Assembly: GCF_008033235.1 (NCBI RefSeq)
Contig: NZ_CP042432.1
Span: 2,666,001-2,730,000 of the forward strand
Origin: Anseongella ginsenosidimutans
GTDB taxonomy: Bacteria; Bacteroidota; Bacteroidia; Sphingobacteriales; Sphingobacteriaceae
Length of the DNA stretch: 64,000 nucleotides
Direction of reading: 5' to 3'
Positions within the stretch are counted from its first letter, which is position 1, and each line of letters opens with the position of its first letter. The notes under the pieces were generated by a model that searched no databases, was not told where the DNA came from, and worked only from the letters and a program-made list of their open reading frames with translations. This document shows positions 27,101 through 34,568 of the stretch, in pieces. The translations under genes and the position numbers were made by a program.

Positions 27101-28882
27101 GAGTACAAAACAGTCGGCAACAACGTTCTCATCCCGTCCGGCTCTCCCTGCCTCCTGGATATAGTTTTCCAATGAATCGGAGATTTCGTAGTGAATTACC
27201 ATTCCTACATCTTTCTTGTCGACTCCCATTCCAAATGCAGAAGTGGCCACCATAATTGGTACTTCGCCCGCTAAAAACGCATTCTGGTTTGCCGTTTTTT
27301 CTTTTGCCTCCATTTTGCCATGATAAGGGCTTGCTTTGAATCCATCAGCCGTCAACCGCTCCGCGAGCAGGTAAGCTTTTCGAGTTCTGGAAACGTAGAT
27401 AATCGTCGGACAATTTTTTGCCTCGATCAAATCCCTTACCGCTTGATATTTCTCCTCCTCATCCCCCTTTTCATAAACCTGGTATTGAAGATTGGTTCTG
27501 GATGCTGTTGAGGTAAATAGCTGCAGATCCAGCCCAAGTTTTTCGCTGAAATAATTACGGATGTCTTCAATGACTTTTTGTTTCGCTGTGGCAGTAAAGC
27601 AGGAAACAGGGATTCCGTCTTCTATATTTTTCTTTTCCTGGATTGACTTGATGAAATCGCCGATATACAGGTAGTCTACTCTGAAATCCTGTCCCCAGGA
27701 TGAAAAGCAATGAGCCTCGTCAATGACGAATCGTGAAATTTTTCTTCCAAGCAGCAGTCGTTCAATGGTAGGTGAACGTAAGGACTCTGGCGAAATATAT
27801 AATATTGACGCCGATCCATCTTCCACCCGTTCAAATGATTTTGCTCGCTCAATAGGGTCGAGTAAGCCATTAATTGTTACCGCATCGGTAATTCCTGTTT
27901 TTTCCAGGTTGTCTACCTGGTCTTTCATCAGCGACTGCAATGGTGAAATCACAATGGTCAGGGCCTTTGATGTTTCGCCACTCATCAATGCCGGTACTTG
28001 GAAAGTGATGGATTTTCCGCCGCCGGTGGGAAATACAGCCAGTATCGATTGGTTATTGATGGCCGCCTTTACGGCCATTTCCTGCAGTGGTTCCTCTCCG
28101 TAGGTTCTAAAGGACTCAAATCCAAAGTATTTCTTCAGTCCATGATGTGTATCTAGCGCCATGTTGCAATAGGCGCACCCAGTTAAGCAAGGCTGGTTCC
28201 GCAAACGGAATAGGATGCGCTCTACCTCGGGATGGTTCTTCAATACCCATCTTGGCGTAATGGAATAGCGATTGTTTGCGTTAATAAGTGATAAGCAATA
28301 GGCGAGGGCCACAGGTTGGTTGGTAATGATCTGTGTCAGGTCCGCGCTTTCGCATAGTTCATGTCTAAAATGCTGCCGAATCAGTTTTTCTGGATTTGTT
28401 TCCGGGCTTGAATAAGCCATGAAGTCAAAAAAGGCACGGAATTGAGGCTTGTTCTTAAGCAGCAAATAGCATATTTGCTTGAGTCTCTCACCCATTTGGT
28501 TGAAGGCCGTGATTTCATCATAAAACAAATCCCTTGCCTTGATTGCGTCATTTAATGGATTGTTTGATTCGTCGTATTGCAGTTTATCATCCTTTAACAG
28601 CGCATGGTACGGTTTGGAAGGGAACAATAGGGGAGAGAGGAACAGCGTATCGATGATATTTGCCGGGTTTATTCCAACATTGCTTATTGTATCGCCGATA
28701 TAGTTAAGGTCGTGATTGACGATGTTGTGTCCGCAAATAAAATGCGTGCCTTGAATAAATCGGGTAAATTCAGTTATGGCACCTTTATGGAAAAGACTTC
28801 CGTCGCTTTTTATGCCGCCTAAGTCCCGGATGTTTCGGGTTGTTGGATCAACTTCGATATCAATAAAAACAATTTGTTTCAT
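24071..28882 (-). CDS. exonuclease-RecQ-UvrD fusion helicase
   Basis: 1,603 residues. Order: a DEDD-type 3'-5' exonuclease-like domain (1-180; VFIDIEVD, GHNIVNHDLNYIGD); a Cys-rich spot (NQPCLTGCAYCNMA, about 231-244); a RecQ-type SF2 helicase (Walker A FPTGGGKSITF about 284-294, DEAHCFSSWGQDFR about 388-401, later QEAGRAGRDE); a linker with RQC/winged-helix-like parts; then a UvrD/Rep-type SF1 helicase (Walker A AAGPGSGKTK near 1068, VIDEAQDMN near 1175, VGDDDQNIYEFRG, STIHKAKGREFDNVF, YVAMTRAKR). It should unwind and trim DNA, in repair or defence. The exonuclease plus RecQ order recalls eukaryotic WRN. It is convergent with the kinase, 5 bp apart; its 3' end was the IS target and has been preserved by duplication. 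Confidence 0.93.
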   Translation of the reverse strand: MKQIVFIDIEVDPTTRNIRDLGGIKSDGSLFHKGAITEFTRFIQGTHFICGHNIVNHDLNYIGDTISNVGINPANIIDTLFLSPLLFPSKPYHALLKDDKLQYDESNNPLNDAIKARDLFYDEITAFNQMGERLKQICYLLLKNKPQFRAFFDFMAYSSPETNPEKLIRQHFRHELCESADLTQIITNQPVALAYCLSLINANNRYSITPRWVLKNHPEVERILFRLRNQPCLTGCAYCNMALDTHHGLKKYFGFESFRTYGEEPLQEMAVKAAINNQSILAVFPTGGGKSITFQVPALMSGETSKALTIVISPLQSLMKDQVDNLEKTGITDAVTINGLLDPIERAKSFERVEDGSASILYISPESLRSPTIERLLLGRKISRFVIDEAHCFSSWGQDFRVDYLYIGDFIKSIQEKKNIEDGIPVSCFTATAKQKVIEDIRNYFSEKLGLDLQLFTSTASRTNLQYQVYEKGDEEEKYQAVRDLIEAKNCPTIIYVSRTRKAYLLAERLTADGFKASPYHGKMEAKEKTANQNAFLAGEVPIMVATSAFGMGVDKKDVGMVIHYEISDSLENYIQEAGRAGRDENVVADCFVLFNEEDLGKHFILLNQTKLSIKEIQQVWKAIKEITRFRSTVSNSALEIARKAGWDDNVVEIETRVTTAIAALEDAGYLKRGQNMPRVFANSILSKNAQEAIDKINASSRFAENQKEKAIRIIKKLFSSKSRKRTQEDAAESRIDYISDHLGIVKKDVIGIVNLLREEKILADGKDLTAFIRKGENKNRSLDIVKTFNRIEDFLVPIIEEQETTFHLKELNEKAQAQGYEDTNTNRIKTVINFWAIKNWIKRQQLPYSKNHVNIRSLHPKAILEDKLKKRHDLATFIIELLHERSRLSAPVAEATKEELLVEFSVHELKEAFENSIASFGMKVSIDDIEDTLFYLSRIGAIKIEGGFLVVYNRLTIERLEPDNKKGYTKEDYKKLGQFYENKVHQIHIVGEYAKKMINDYRDALQFVEDYFQLNYASFLIRYFPGSKANELKLKMTPTKFKQLFGELSPTQLKVINDNDAKYIVVAAGPGSGKTKVLVHKLASLLLMEDVKHEQLLMLTFSRAAATEFKKRLLKLIGNAANFIEIKTFHSYCFDLLGKVGSLEKSDAILQKTVEKINRGEVEPSRITKTVLVIDEAQDMNVDEFNLVKALMDQNEEMRVIAVGDDDQNIYEFRGSNSHYLKQFIQLEHAVKYELIENYRSKRNLVEFTNQFAHRIGQRLKTTPVIAKQPDNGDIKLVRHQGYNLITPLVQGVLKTGLSGSTCILTKKNEEAEQITGLLLKHKVQARLIQSNDGFNLYNLAEVRFFLDQLNMCNDIFLISDDNWSTAKQVLTDRFRSSTKLDICVNLIKDFETTNPKRKYKSDLEIFIRESKLEDFFNQSSETFFVSTIHKAKGREFDNVFLLLERFVSTSDETQRQLYVAMTRAKRNLTIHMNADFLDNIAVDSVEKLVDPNHYPPPEELAIHLTYQDVWLDYFINRQHFVSQLVSGDNLVIVDDKCLTHSGQSVLKFSKKFLDQIEKKKKMGYELKSAKVNFIVHWLKEGTEREIKIILPEVVFERNGNV

Positions 28883-29150
28883 TTCCTAACTCTTTCAAGG
28901 CATTGTTTACGGCCTTGATCCGCGCTATATTAGTATAATTTGACATAGGTTGATAATTCATTTTTTCAATTCTTTCTCTGCAATAACCACTACTTTCTGC
29001 GTGCAATTTAACTGCAAACGCTAAGGAATAAAGATAGGGGTTTTTCCTGTACCCTATTGTTTCGTCTCTAAAAACACAAGTCTAAATACCACTATTACCT
29101 TGATTCTAAGCCAATAATGGTGTGTATTTGGCCTGAAGTCAAGTCAAAAT
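28883..29150. other. intergenic region with a degraded palindrome
   Basis: No gene is seen. At about 29089-29125 the DNA has an imperfect inverted repeat (CACTATTACCTT, spacer GATTCT, AAGCCAATAATGGTG) that corresponds in place and sequence to the perfect palindrome before the ATPase gene at 204. It precedes the truncated copy of that gene by about the same distance. Confidence 0.6.
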
Positions 29151-29220
29151 ATGAATGGACCTCTTATAAAATATCAGCAAAAACTGGTTGACGAGGTAAA
29201 TAACGATTTCCACCGATTCC
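29151..29220 (+). pseudogene. 5' stub of a DUF4143 ATPase gene
   Basis: ATG and 23 codons (MNGPLIKYQQKLVDEVNN and on) match the start of the ATPase at 204-274; together with the leader (29122-29220 against about 174-275) the identity is roughly 90%. It ends abruptly at GATTCC where unrelated DNA begins. The copy is in the same orientation as the one at the left edge. Confidence 0.85.
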
Positions 29221-29320
29221 CGGCCACTGCCCTGGAAAGACCGGGCGGCATCGTTTTAACCGAAAAACTGGCCGAAAAGCTTTTCGGCCCAATGAATCCC
29301 TAGGGCCGAACCTCCGAAAC

Positions 29321-29465
29321 AATGCTTTGACTTCGCCTCCGCCCGGTTCGTAAAGCTGAATGCCCATCCTGCGAAGCTGCCCCGGGGTATAATCTTCGGC
29401 TTTCCCCCGCGAATACAGCACCCGGCTGGTCGGCTTGCCTTCCTCGTTCCGGTAACTTTCCAGAA
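29321..29465 (-). pseudogene. fragment of an IS1634-type transposase gene
   Basis: About 145 bases match 23300-23445 of the resident IS with around ten differences (SRGKAEDYTPGQLRRMGIQL against SLGKAEDYTPGQLRRMGIQL). It codes for residues near 30-70 of the transposase. It is more diverged than a recent copy would be, so it comes from an older or different element. No terminal repeats remain. Confidence 0.85.
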
Positions 29466-29494
29466 TTCCGCGTCAGGTAGGGCTAGGGTGTTAA
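29465..29494 (+). pseudogene. fragment of the kinase gene 3' end
   Basis: GAATTCCG followed by GTCAGGTAGGGCTAGGGTGTTAA matches the last 30 or so bases of the kinase gene (about 21626-21657) with two small differences. It is joined directly to the transposase fragment, with GAATTCC at the join shared by both. Confidence 0.75.
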
Positions 29495-29572
29495 TTGTTT
29501 CATATTCTCTTGATCCAGAATGGTTGAATAATTTGGAGGGGTAAAGTTGCTTACCTTGAAAGCAAAAATGTT

Positions 29573-30106
29573 CTACCGGTGGCGACTGATTGTGATAACC
29601 ACTGGCACTGCGTAACGTACACGCGAATTATCTAAAGTTTCTGAATTTATAATCGAAAACATGCTCAACCAAGATTCATATGCCTTTCGTCTTTGCTCCT
29701 CATTTAATAGTACTTTATAGTATGCAAAGCCAGGTAACAATAGAATTGGCACAAAAATGGAAGCGTTCTTTAAATCCAGACTCGAATTTATAGAATGTAA
29801 CTTGCTATAGTCCTCTCGTAGTTCGGCGAGTTCCTTTTTATTGATATCCATGGAATCTGGTAAGATATGAGAAAAAAGAATCGTATCCAGTTCCGATTTT
29901 TCGTTATATAACACGAGATAGGCCAAGGTATTTATGGTATCAGGATTCAGATTGCTAAATCGGATAGATAAGGATGATCTATTTACATAGTCCTCAAGGA
30001 ACGCCGTGTCATTTTTTTTCTGACTTCGTACGGGATTTGCATAAACAAACGTCAACATGCCAATTGACAGATAGATCAACGAGGCAATTCTGTTTGTTGG
30101 GCGCAT
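29573..30106 (-). CDS. hypothetical exported protein
   Basis: 177 residues with an N-terminal hydrophobic segment (IASLIYLSIGMLTFVYA) that looks like a signal peptide, followed by a polar region rich in Asn/Ser and a short apolar stretch (ASIFVPILLLPGFAYYKVL) near 115-133. No family is recognised. Its neighbours are a rearrangement scar on one side and a gene-poor gap on the other, so context says little. AT-rich base use suggests it belongs to the accessory island. Confidence 0.6.
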   Translation of the reverse strand: MRPTNRIASLIYLSIGMLTFVYANPVRSQKKNDTAFLEDYVNRSSLSIRFSNLNPDTINTLAYLVLYNEKSELDTILFSHILPDSMDINKKELAELREDYSKLHSINSSLDLKNASIFVPILLLPGFAYYKVLLNEEQRRKAYESWLSMFSIINSETLDNSRVRYAVPVVITISRHR

Positions 30107-30189
30107 ATTACTTTCGATAATTAAAGACTATTGCATTTAGTGCCTAAGGATGCAACTTTGACACTAAAGTATTGTGCGATTATATCACC

Positions 30190-30235
30190 TTTGTACCACC
30201 CGTTTGTACCACCCGTTTGTACCACCTTTGTATCA
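30190..30235. repeat. 13-bp tandem repeat
   Basis: TTTGTACCACCCG occurs at 30190 and 30203, with a third copy (TTTGTACCACC) at 30216 and a partial fourth after it. It lies in a 648-bp gap (30107-30754) with no convincing intact gene. Confidence 0.75.
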
Positions 30236-30430
30236 AGAGTGTATTGAAAAACTTGAGGTGTTTTGGGAGGAAATGAAGAAAAAATTCATGTCTGAATTGA
30301 ATTATAGCCACCTTGCATGCGGATGGAAAGATTCACATCTATCTCTTTTTGTTACCTGTGATTAAAGGTACTAAATTTCAGAAAAAGTATTGCTAAAAAC
30401 AATGACTTAGTCCTGTCCTGTCGGCGTTGA

Positions 30431-30619
30431 AGGCGCGAGCGATTTGATTATTCAAAGGATGCAAAAATTGGCAGGCTCAAAAAGGAAGTTGTGAAATTTA
30501 AGCTTAACTCTCCGACAAACAAAAAGAAGCAACGCACCATCATTCAGGAGGCCGGTCGCGCAATAATAAAGGCGGCAATTGAAAATTCTGTTTTGGACTC
30601 TAAAGTAAACCACTCCTAA
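30431..30619 (+). pseudogene. possible C-terminal gene fragment
   Basis: An open stretch of 62 codons ending in TAA with a Lys-rich, helix-like translation (KDAKIGRLKKEVVKFKL, then RTIIQEAGRAIIKAAIENS). It has no start codon in frame and a stop just upstream at 30428-30430, so it looks like the remains of a longer gene. The family was not recognised. Confidence 0.35.
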
Positions 30620-30754
30620 GATATGATAAAATATCCAATTTAACTTGCTTCAATATCAGCGTAGGTCTTTTGTCTATTTTTTGATAAAAGAATGCAGATT
30701 GCTTTGATTAATGCCTGAAAGAAATGTGTATCACAAGAAATTGCCATCATCATC

Positions 30755-31261
30755 CTATTGCCAAATCCGAAGTCGTTTGTTCATTTCTTTTACGAGTACT
30801 GCATTATTCTGGTAAATATAATTGCTTGTAATAAGTTGCCGGAGTTTGGATGCCGCTACTGTGGAAGCTATTCGATTCTGGACGACGAGTTCATCCAATA
30901 TCCAAAGCATCCCATGGTATTCGATCGAACTCTTCTTGGCAAAGTTTCTTACAGTTTTGTCGCTGCTGAGTACAATGGCTCCTAATTGCACGGCCAAGTA
31001 TAGCACCGTACAGTCCATTTCCGACAACGCTTTCGGATAGCCAACTTTATGAATAGCGATACGGTCTTCGTGGTGGATTGTATGTACCGTGAGCTTTCCC
31101 ATGGACTGATAGGCAGAAAGCAGGTGTTGCTGCTCCTCATTCAATTCGTTAAACACATCCAATGACGTATGTGTCTCGACGTCCAGCTCGAAAAATGGAA
31201 CCACTAATCCCAGTAGGTGTAGGTCGATGAAGATACAGGCGTCAGTAATGGTAAGTTTCAT
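30755..31261 (-). CDS. PIN-domain protein, likely toxin of an ImmA/IrrE-linked module
   Basis: 168 residues from the ATG at 31261 (MKLTITDACIFIDL). A longer frame runs upstream to 31495 but only as antisense-like overlap with the protease gene, so the short start is preferred. PIN-type acidic residues are in place: D7 in TDACIFID, Glu in FNELNEEQ, Asp in LSEMDCTVLYLA and Asp in LSSDKTVRNFA. PIN proteins are typically metal-dependent ribonucleases. It follows the XRE-ImmA/IrrE gene with an 8-base gap and is surely co-transcribed. By analogy with other XRE/protease-toxin pairs it may be the toxic or effector half; this is inference. Confidence 0.8.
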   Translation of the reverse strand: MKLTITDACIFIDLHLLGLVVPFFELDVETHTSLDVFNELNEEQQHLLSAYQSMGKLTVHTIHHEDRIAIHKVGYPKALSEMDCTVLYLAVQLGAIVLSSDKTVRNFAKKSSIEYHGMLWILDELVVQNRIASTVAASKLRQLITSNYIYQNNAVLVKEMNKRLRIWQ

Positions 31262-31269
31262 TGTCAAAC

Positions 31270-32331
31270 CTACATAATCAGCGATTGACTCCTGAAAACG
31301 GAGAGTTTCATATTCTTCAAAGCTGCTCCTTTGCTGACCGAAATCAGCTCCTCCGCCAATGCGCGGTATAGCAACTGGTCGAAACGGTTTGATCGTTCTA
31401 CCCCCTCGTAGGCAATCGGTTCTTCCTTGCGCCAATTCATTTGCTTCATTAGATTGAAAAATTGGCTGGTGTAGTGGCTGTTGACGATGCCACACGCATT
31501 GGCTCGCATTACCAAGGCCTGCATGGATATACCGTATTGCTTTTTAATGTTTCCCAGTTCGTTGATCGAAAGGCGTGACCGACGCTGTCCCAGCTCCACG
31601 AGTAAAGTATTCTTGGGCAAGAGTACGGCTCCCGCAAACTGGTGGCAGAGTCTTTCCTTTTGTCCATCGGTCAGGCTTTTGTCAATTTTCAACAGCAAAT
31701 GAGCCAATTCGTGTAAGAGGGTGAAACGAATACGATCTAGCTTGTTCGCTATATTTTTATTGTAGGCGATGACAGGTATGGTCTCACCATTAACCCAAGT
31801 CTGCATACCATCAAACGAGACATCGGCATCGATTTCAACGACTTTGATGTGTTTGTCTTCAAAGAGTTCCGGAATGTTAAAAATAGGGCCGGTACCGAGC
31901 CCCCATTCAGTACGGAGCCTCGTAGCAGCCTCGTCAACTTGGTCATGGGTGCTTACTTCAGGGAAATCCTTCAGGGGATTGGAGAATTCCTGAGCGATCC
32001 CTAAGATCTCTTCCAGCTCGAGATACCTGGAAAGGCATTCCCGGGTCTGCTCGATGACTTTATGTCCCTCCTTGGCTGGCATCTTTTTGAGCTTCCTGTA
32101 TTCGATAGCACCCAATTCCACTTTCATCTCCCTGAAAAAATAGTCCGGACGTACATTCAACACATCGCTCAATAGAGATATTTTTTCGCTGTCAGGTATA
32201 ACCTCTCCTTTCTCGTATTTATGCAAAGCCTGTTTGGAGACTTTGTTGCCCATCGCATCGGCCAAGCCTTGCAAAGAATACCCATTAAGCAGTCGTGCTG
32301 ACTTAAATCGATCTGCAAATAGTTGATTCAT
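31270..32331 (-). CDS. XRE regulator fused to ImmA/IrrE metallopeptidase
   Basis: 353 residues. The N-terminal XRE helix-turn-helix (about 6-65: FKSARLLNGYSLQGLADAMG, SKQALHKYEKGEVIPDSEK) is followed by a linker and a Peptidase_M78-type domain with the zinc motif HELAH (RFTLLHELAHLLLK) and a downstream QFAGAVLLPK block. In characterised relatives the protease cuts a repressor or itself is the regulator after damage. It is first in a two-gene operon with the PIN gene. Its promoter region carries an inverted repeat that overlaps the -7 box, which suggests autorepression by the XRE domain. Confidence 0.92.
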   Translation of the reverse strand: MNQLFADRFKSARLLNGYSLQGLADAMGNKVSKQALHKYEKGEVIPDSEKISLLSDVLNVRPDYFFREMKVELGAIEYRKLKKMPAKEGHKVIEQTRECLSRYLELEEILGIAQEFSNPLKDFPEVSTHDQVDEAATRLRTEWGLGTGPIFNIPELFEDKHIKVVEIDADVSFDGMQTWVNGETIPVIAYNKNIANKLDRIRFTLLHELAHLLLKIDKSLTDGQKERLCHQFAGAVLLPKNTLLVELGQRRSRLSINELGNIKKQYGISMQALVMRANACGIVNSHYTSQFFNLMKQMNWRKEEPIAYEGVERSNRFDQLLYRALAEELISVSKGAALKNMKLSVFRSQSLIM

Positions 32332-32375
32332 GATTAACTCATCCTTTTGTATGTAAGACAGATCAAACTCTTAAA

Positions 32376-32428
32376 AGATTTACAAATGTAGTAATAATTC
32401 TGTGTTCGTCAACTAACATTGTAAATCT
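32376..32428 (-). promoter_or_regulatory. promoter and paired operator of the XRE-ImmA/PIN operon
   Basis: AGATTTACAA (32376-32385) and TTGTAAATCT (32419-32428) are perfect 10-base inverted arms 43 bases apart, about four helical turns. On the minus strand a TACATTTG -7 box (32383-32390) overlaps the first arm, and TTGA lies 18 bases upstream of it. Regulator binding at the arms would block the promoter. Confidence 0.65.
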
Positions 32429-32477
32429 GGTGGCATAATGGCATCATTTGAAAGCATTTGCGAAAAAATCAATTTAG

Positions 32478-32508
32478 TTTACGATTATATACTAAGGTAT
32501 TATTTTTG
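32478..32508 (+). promoter_or_regulatory. Bacteroidota-type promoter of the CBASS-like cluster
   Basis: TTTA (32478-32481), 19 bases, TATTTTTG (32501-32508): one mismatch from TTTG-N19-TANNTTTG. It lies about 75 bases before the patatin gene start and is divergent from the XRE-ImmA promoter. Confidence 0.55.
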
Positions 32509-32583
32509 TCAACCTAAACTGAACTGATTATTAGGGAATGCCACTCCTTTAAGGCGGTTCTTAAATCAAATATCAAATAGGCT

Positions 32584-33442
32584 ATGGCAGAAAAGAAACA
32601 GTTTAAAATACTGTCCATCGACGGCGGCGGGATAAGGGGACTTATCCCTGCCAAAGTCCTTGAAGACCTGGAAGGCGAACTCAAAAAAACAGAGCCCCAA
32701 AAGAAGTTGTACGAGCATTTCGATTTGGTCTGCGGTACTTCTACTGGTGCGATATTGGCCATAGGAATTGCACTTGGGATTCCGGCTCGGAAATTAGCCC
32801 ATTTTTACGAAGAAAATGCTAAAAATATCTTCCCGAGATTCATTCTCAGTTGCCTTCCACGAAAGAGCGGGCCTTTGTCAATGCAATTTACAGCAATAAG
32901 AAGTTGCTGAAAAAGATGAAGGAAGTGTACGCGGAAGCAAACGGCGGCAATGACCCACTTTTGAATGACCTGCTGACCAAGGTGTGCATCCCTACGTTTA
33001 ACGGAAACGATGGCGCAATCAATGTGCTTAAAACCAAACATCATCCAGAATACCGAAGGGATTTTAAAATGCCGGCTTATCATGCAGCAATGGCGAGTGC
33101 TTCGGCACCGGTTTACTTTCCCCCGCACTCGTTTCGATTCAAGAATGAATTTGGTGAAGGTGCCAACATTAATATGATTGATGGTGGTGTGTTTGCCAAT
33201 AACCCCTCACTGATCGGAATATTTGAAGCCACCGACAAATTGGATATACCATTAGCAGATATTTCTCTGCTGGCGCTCGGTACAGGCCAAGGAAAGCAAA
33301 TCATCAAACGCTCCTGGAGACCCAAGAACGTGTTTGATTGGCTATTCCCCAATCCAAAATTGGTAGACCTTGTCTTGGACACGCAGGCGCAGATTACCGA
33401 GCAATACGTGCTTTTTCTCCAACGCGCCTTGGGAAAGAGATC
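32584..33442 (+). pseudogene. patatin-like phospholipase, CapV-type CBASS effector (broken)
   Basis: It starts with a classic CapV/patatin N-terminus: oxyanion loop DGGGIRG (13-19), then nucleophile motif GTSTG (51-55, Ser53). The frame is lost at the C run 32832-32834; one extra base joins NIFPEIHSQLPSTKERAFVN and continues through the catalytic-dyad Asp region (NMIDGGVFANNPS) to TQAQITEQYVLFLQRALG. After about 33442 the reading runs into DNA that belongs, in another frame, to a nucleotidyltransferase C-terminus, so the C-terminus of this protein is missing. Intact CapV is a phospholipase that degrades the inner membrane when a cyclic nucleotide binds. Here it is probably non-functional because of the deletion, even if the frameshift is a sequencing error. 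Confidence 0.8.
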
Positions 33443-33727
33443 AGAAGGGTACTTATCATCAAATTCGAGTGTATCGTGCCAGCGGTGCCCTATGACGACC
33501 TGTTTGCGGACTATGATGAGGAACGTAAAAACAAATTTCTTTCAGCTCTGGACGACTTCATTGTTGATGCGGACAAAGCGATACGGGAGACCAACCCCCT
33601 CCGTGCAAGCCGGCTTTGGCGCAAGCACTTTGGATACAGGTTCCCATTAGGCGAAGACAAGGACGAAAACCATAAGGCGTGCAGTGCAGCGATTGGGGCT
33701 GCTACATCCAATCCGTGGGCAAAATGA
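33440..33727 (+). pseudogene. C-terminal remnant of a CD-NTase (cyclic-oligonucleotide synthase)
   Basis: An open stretch of 95 residues with DLFADYDEERKNKFLSALDD, a helical FIVDADKAIRETNP and RLWRKHFGYRFPLGEDKDE. The closing 'W.K.FG..FP' pattern is typical of SMODS/CD-NTase C-termini in CBASS operons. The catalytic nucleotidyltransferase core is absent; a deletion seems to have joined the patatin gene to the end of this gene in a different frame. The stop TGA (33725-33727) overlaps the ATG of the E2-like gene (ATGA), as in a normal operon. Confidence 0.6.
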
Positions 33728-34368
33728 ACACGAGTTGGGAAAGGTTCATAGGAGAGAGCCAAGAGATATTAACTCATTTTTCGAAACTCGAACTCATTAT
33801 TCCGGAAAATGAACCGCCCCAACTTTCAGGCGCCCTTGAGTTGGAAAATACTGCGGGAGATATCTATGACCAATACCAAGTCAAGGTTGTTGCGTCCGAT
33901 GATTCTTCTACATGGTTCCCTGGAGTATTCGAAGTTGGTGGGCGCTTGCCACATAACAGCGACTGGCATGTTTTCGAGGACGGTCATTGCTGTATAAAAC
34001 CGATTCCGGAACAGATTATTCTATGCAGGAAAGGTTTACCGTTGCTACAGTTTATTCAGGAACACGTTTTGCCCTACTTTCATGCCCAAAAATTCCGAGA
34101 GCAACACGGTTACTACCTGCATGAGCGCTCACATGGAGAGTTAGGGAATCTTGAATATATCGCAGGGGTATTGAAAACTCAATCTCGAGCCTCGATGCGC
34201 CAATATTTATGGTATATCCTTCACGGAAGGGAGCCAAGCAGAAGTAACAGGTGCTTCTGCGGAAGTAGGAAACTCTACAGATATTGCCATCGAGATGCCT
34301 ATAGAAATTTGTGCTTGCTCCCCAAAGAGTTGATATACAAATATGTCAAAATCATCGACACATCATAA
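33724..34368 (+). CDS. E2-like (ubiquitin-conjugating-fold) CBASS accessory protein with SEC-C tail
   Basis: 214 residues, starting at the ATG that overlaps the CD-NTase stop. The middle has an E2-like active-site pattern: LPHNSDWHVFEDGHCCIKP (75-93), with His77 and His82 ahead of a Gly-x-Cys (Cys89 or Cys90). The C-terminus has a zinc-binding SEC-C pattern, Cys177-x-Cys179-x8-Cys188-His189 (RCFCGSRKLYRYCH). E2-only 'short' type II CBASS operons are known, in which an E2 (Cap2-like) acts on the CD-NTase. The SEC-C tail is an unusual addition. This is the only gene of the cluster that still reads through, but its partner enzyme is gone, so it is either a relic or has another role. Confidence 0.65.
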   Translation: MNTSWERFIGESQEILTHFSKLELIIPENEPPQLSGALELENTAGDIYDQYQVKVVASDDSSTWFPGVFEVGGRLPHNSDWHVFEDGHCCIKPIPEQIILCRKGLPLLQFIQEHVLPYFHAQKFREQHGYYLHERSHGELGNLEYIAGVLKTQSRASMRQYLWYILHGREPSRSNRCFCGSRKLYRYCHRDAYRNLCLLPKELIYKYVKIIDTS

Positions 34369-34451
34369 ACACCGGAAGGCGAGCAGATGCACGTGCAGGT
34401 AATCGTTAGCCATGTCTTTAAGCTATTTAGGACGGTCAACTCACGTAAAAA

Positions 34452-34519
34452 TGTTCAGACCCGGACGCGTGATGTCCGGAATCGGACATTTTCAAAAAGC
34501 AATGGGCATTGAGAAGTCA
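34452..34519 (+). promoter_or_regulatory. tandem activator sites and decayed sigma-54-like promoter
   Basis: ATGTCCG-GAAT-CGGACAT (34472-34489) is a perfect palindrome; a weaker copy, TGTTCAGACCCGGACG, lies at 34452-34467. Downstream, TGGGCATTGAGAAGTCAT (from about 34502) is a near match to a -24/-12 promoter but has lost the G of the -12 GC. It precedes the deleted ABC permease gene. The pattern suits an NtrC-type activator. Confidence 0.4.
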
Positions 34520-34568
34520 TATAAAGCCCCTTGCAGATATGGCAGCGTTATTGTGCATTTTGAAGGGT

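Noticed and set aside
30174-30365. 63-codon frame on the plus strand
   Set aside because: Its start lies in the 13-bp tandem repeat, and the translation has no recognisable features.
31262-31495. Longer start for the PIN protein (246 residues)
   Set aside because: The extra part lies inside the protease gene in another frame, has no PIN features, and a good ATG lies at 31261.
33338-33727. Natural fusion of a patatin effector with a nucleotidyltransferase
   Set aside because: The two parts are in different frames and the nucleotidyltransferase core is missing; a deletion explains it better.
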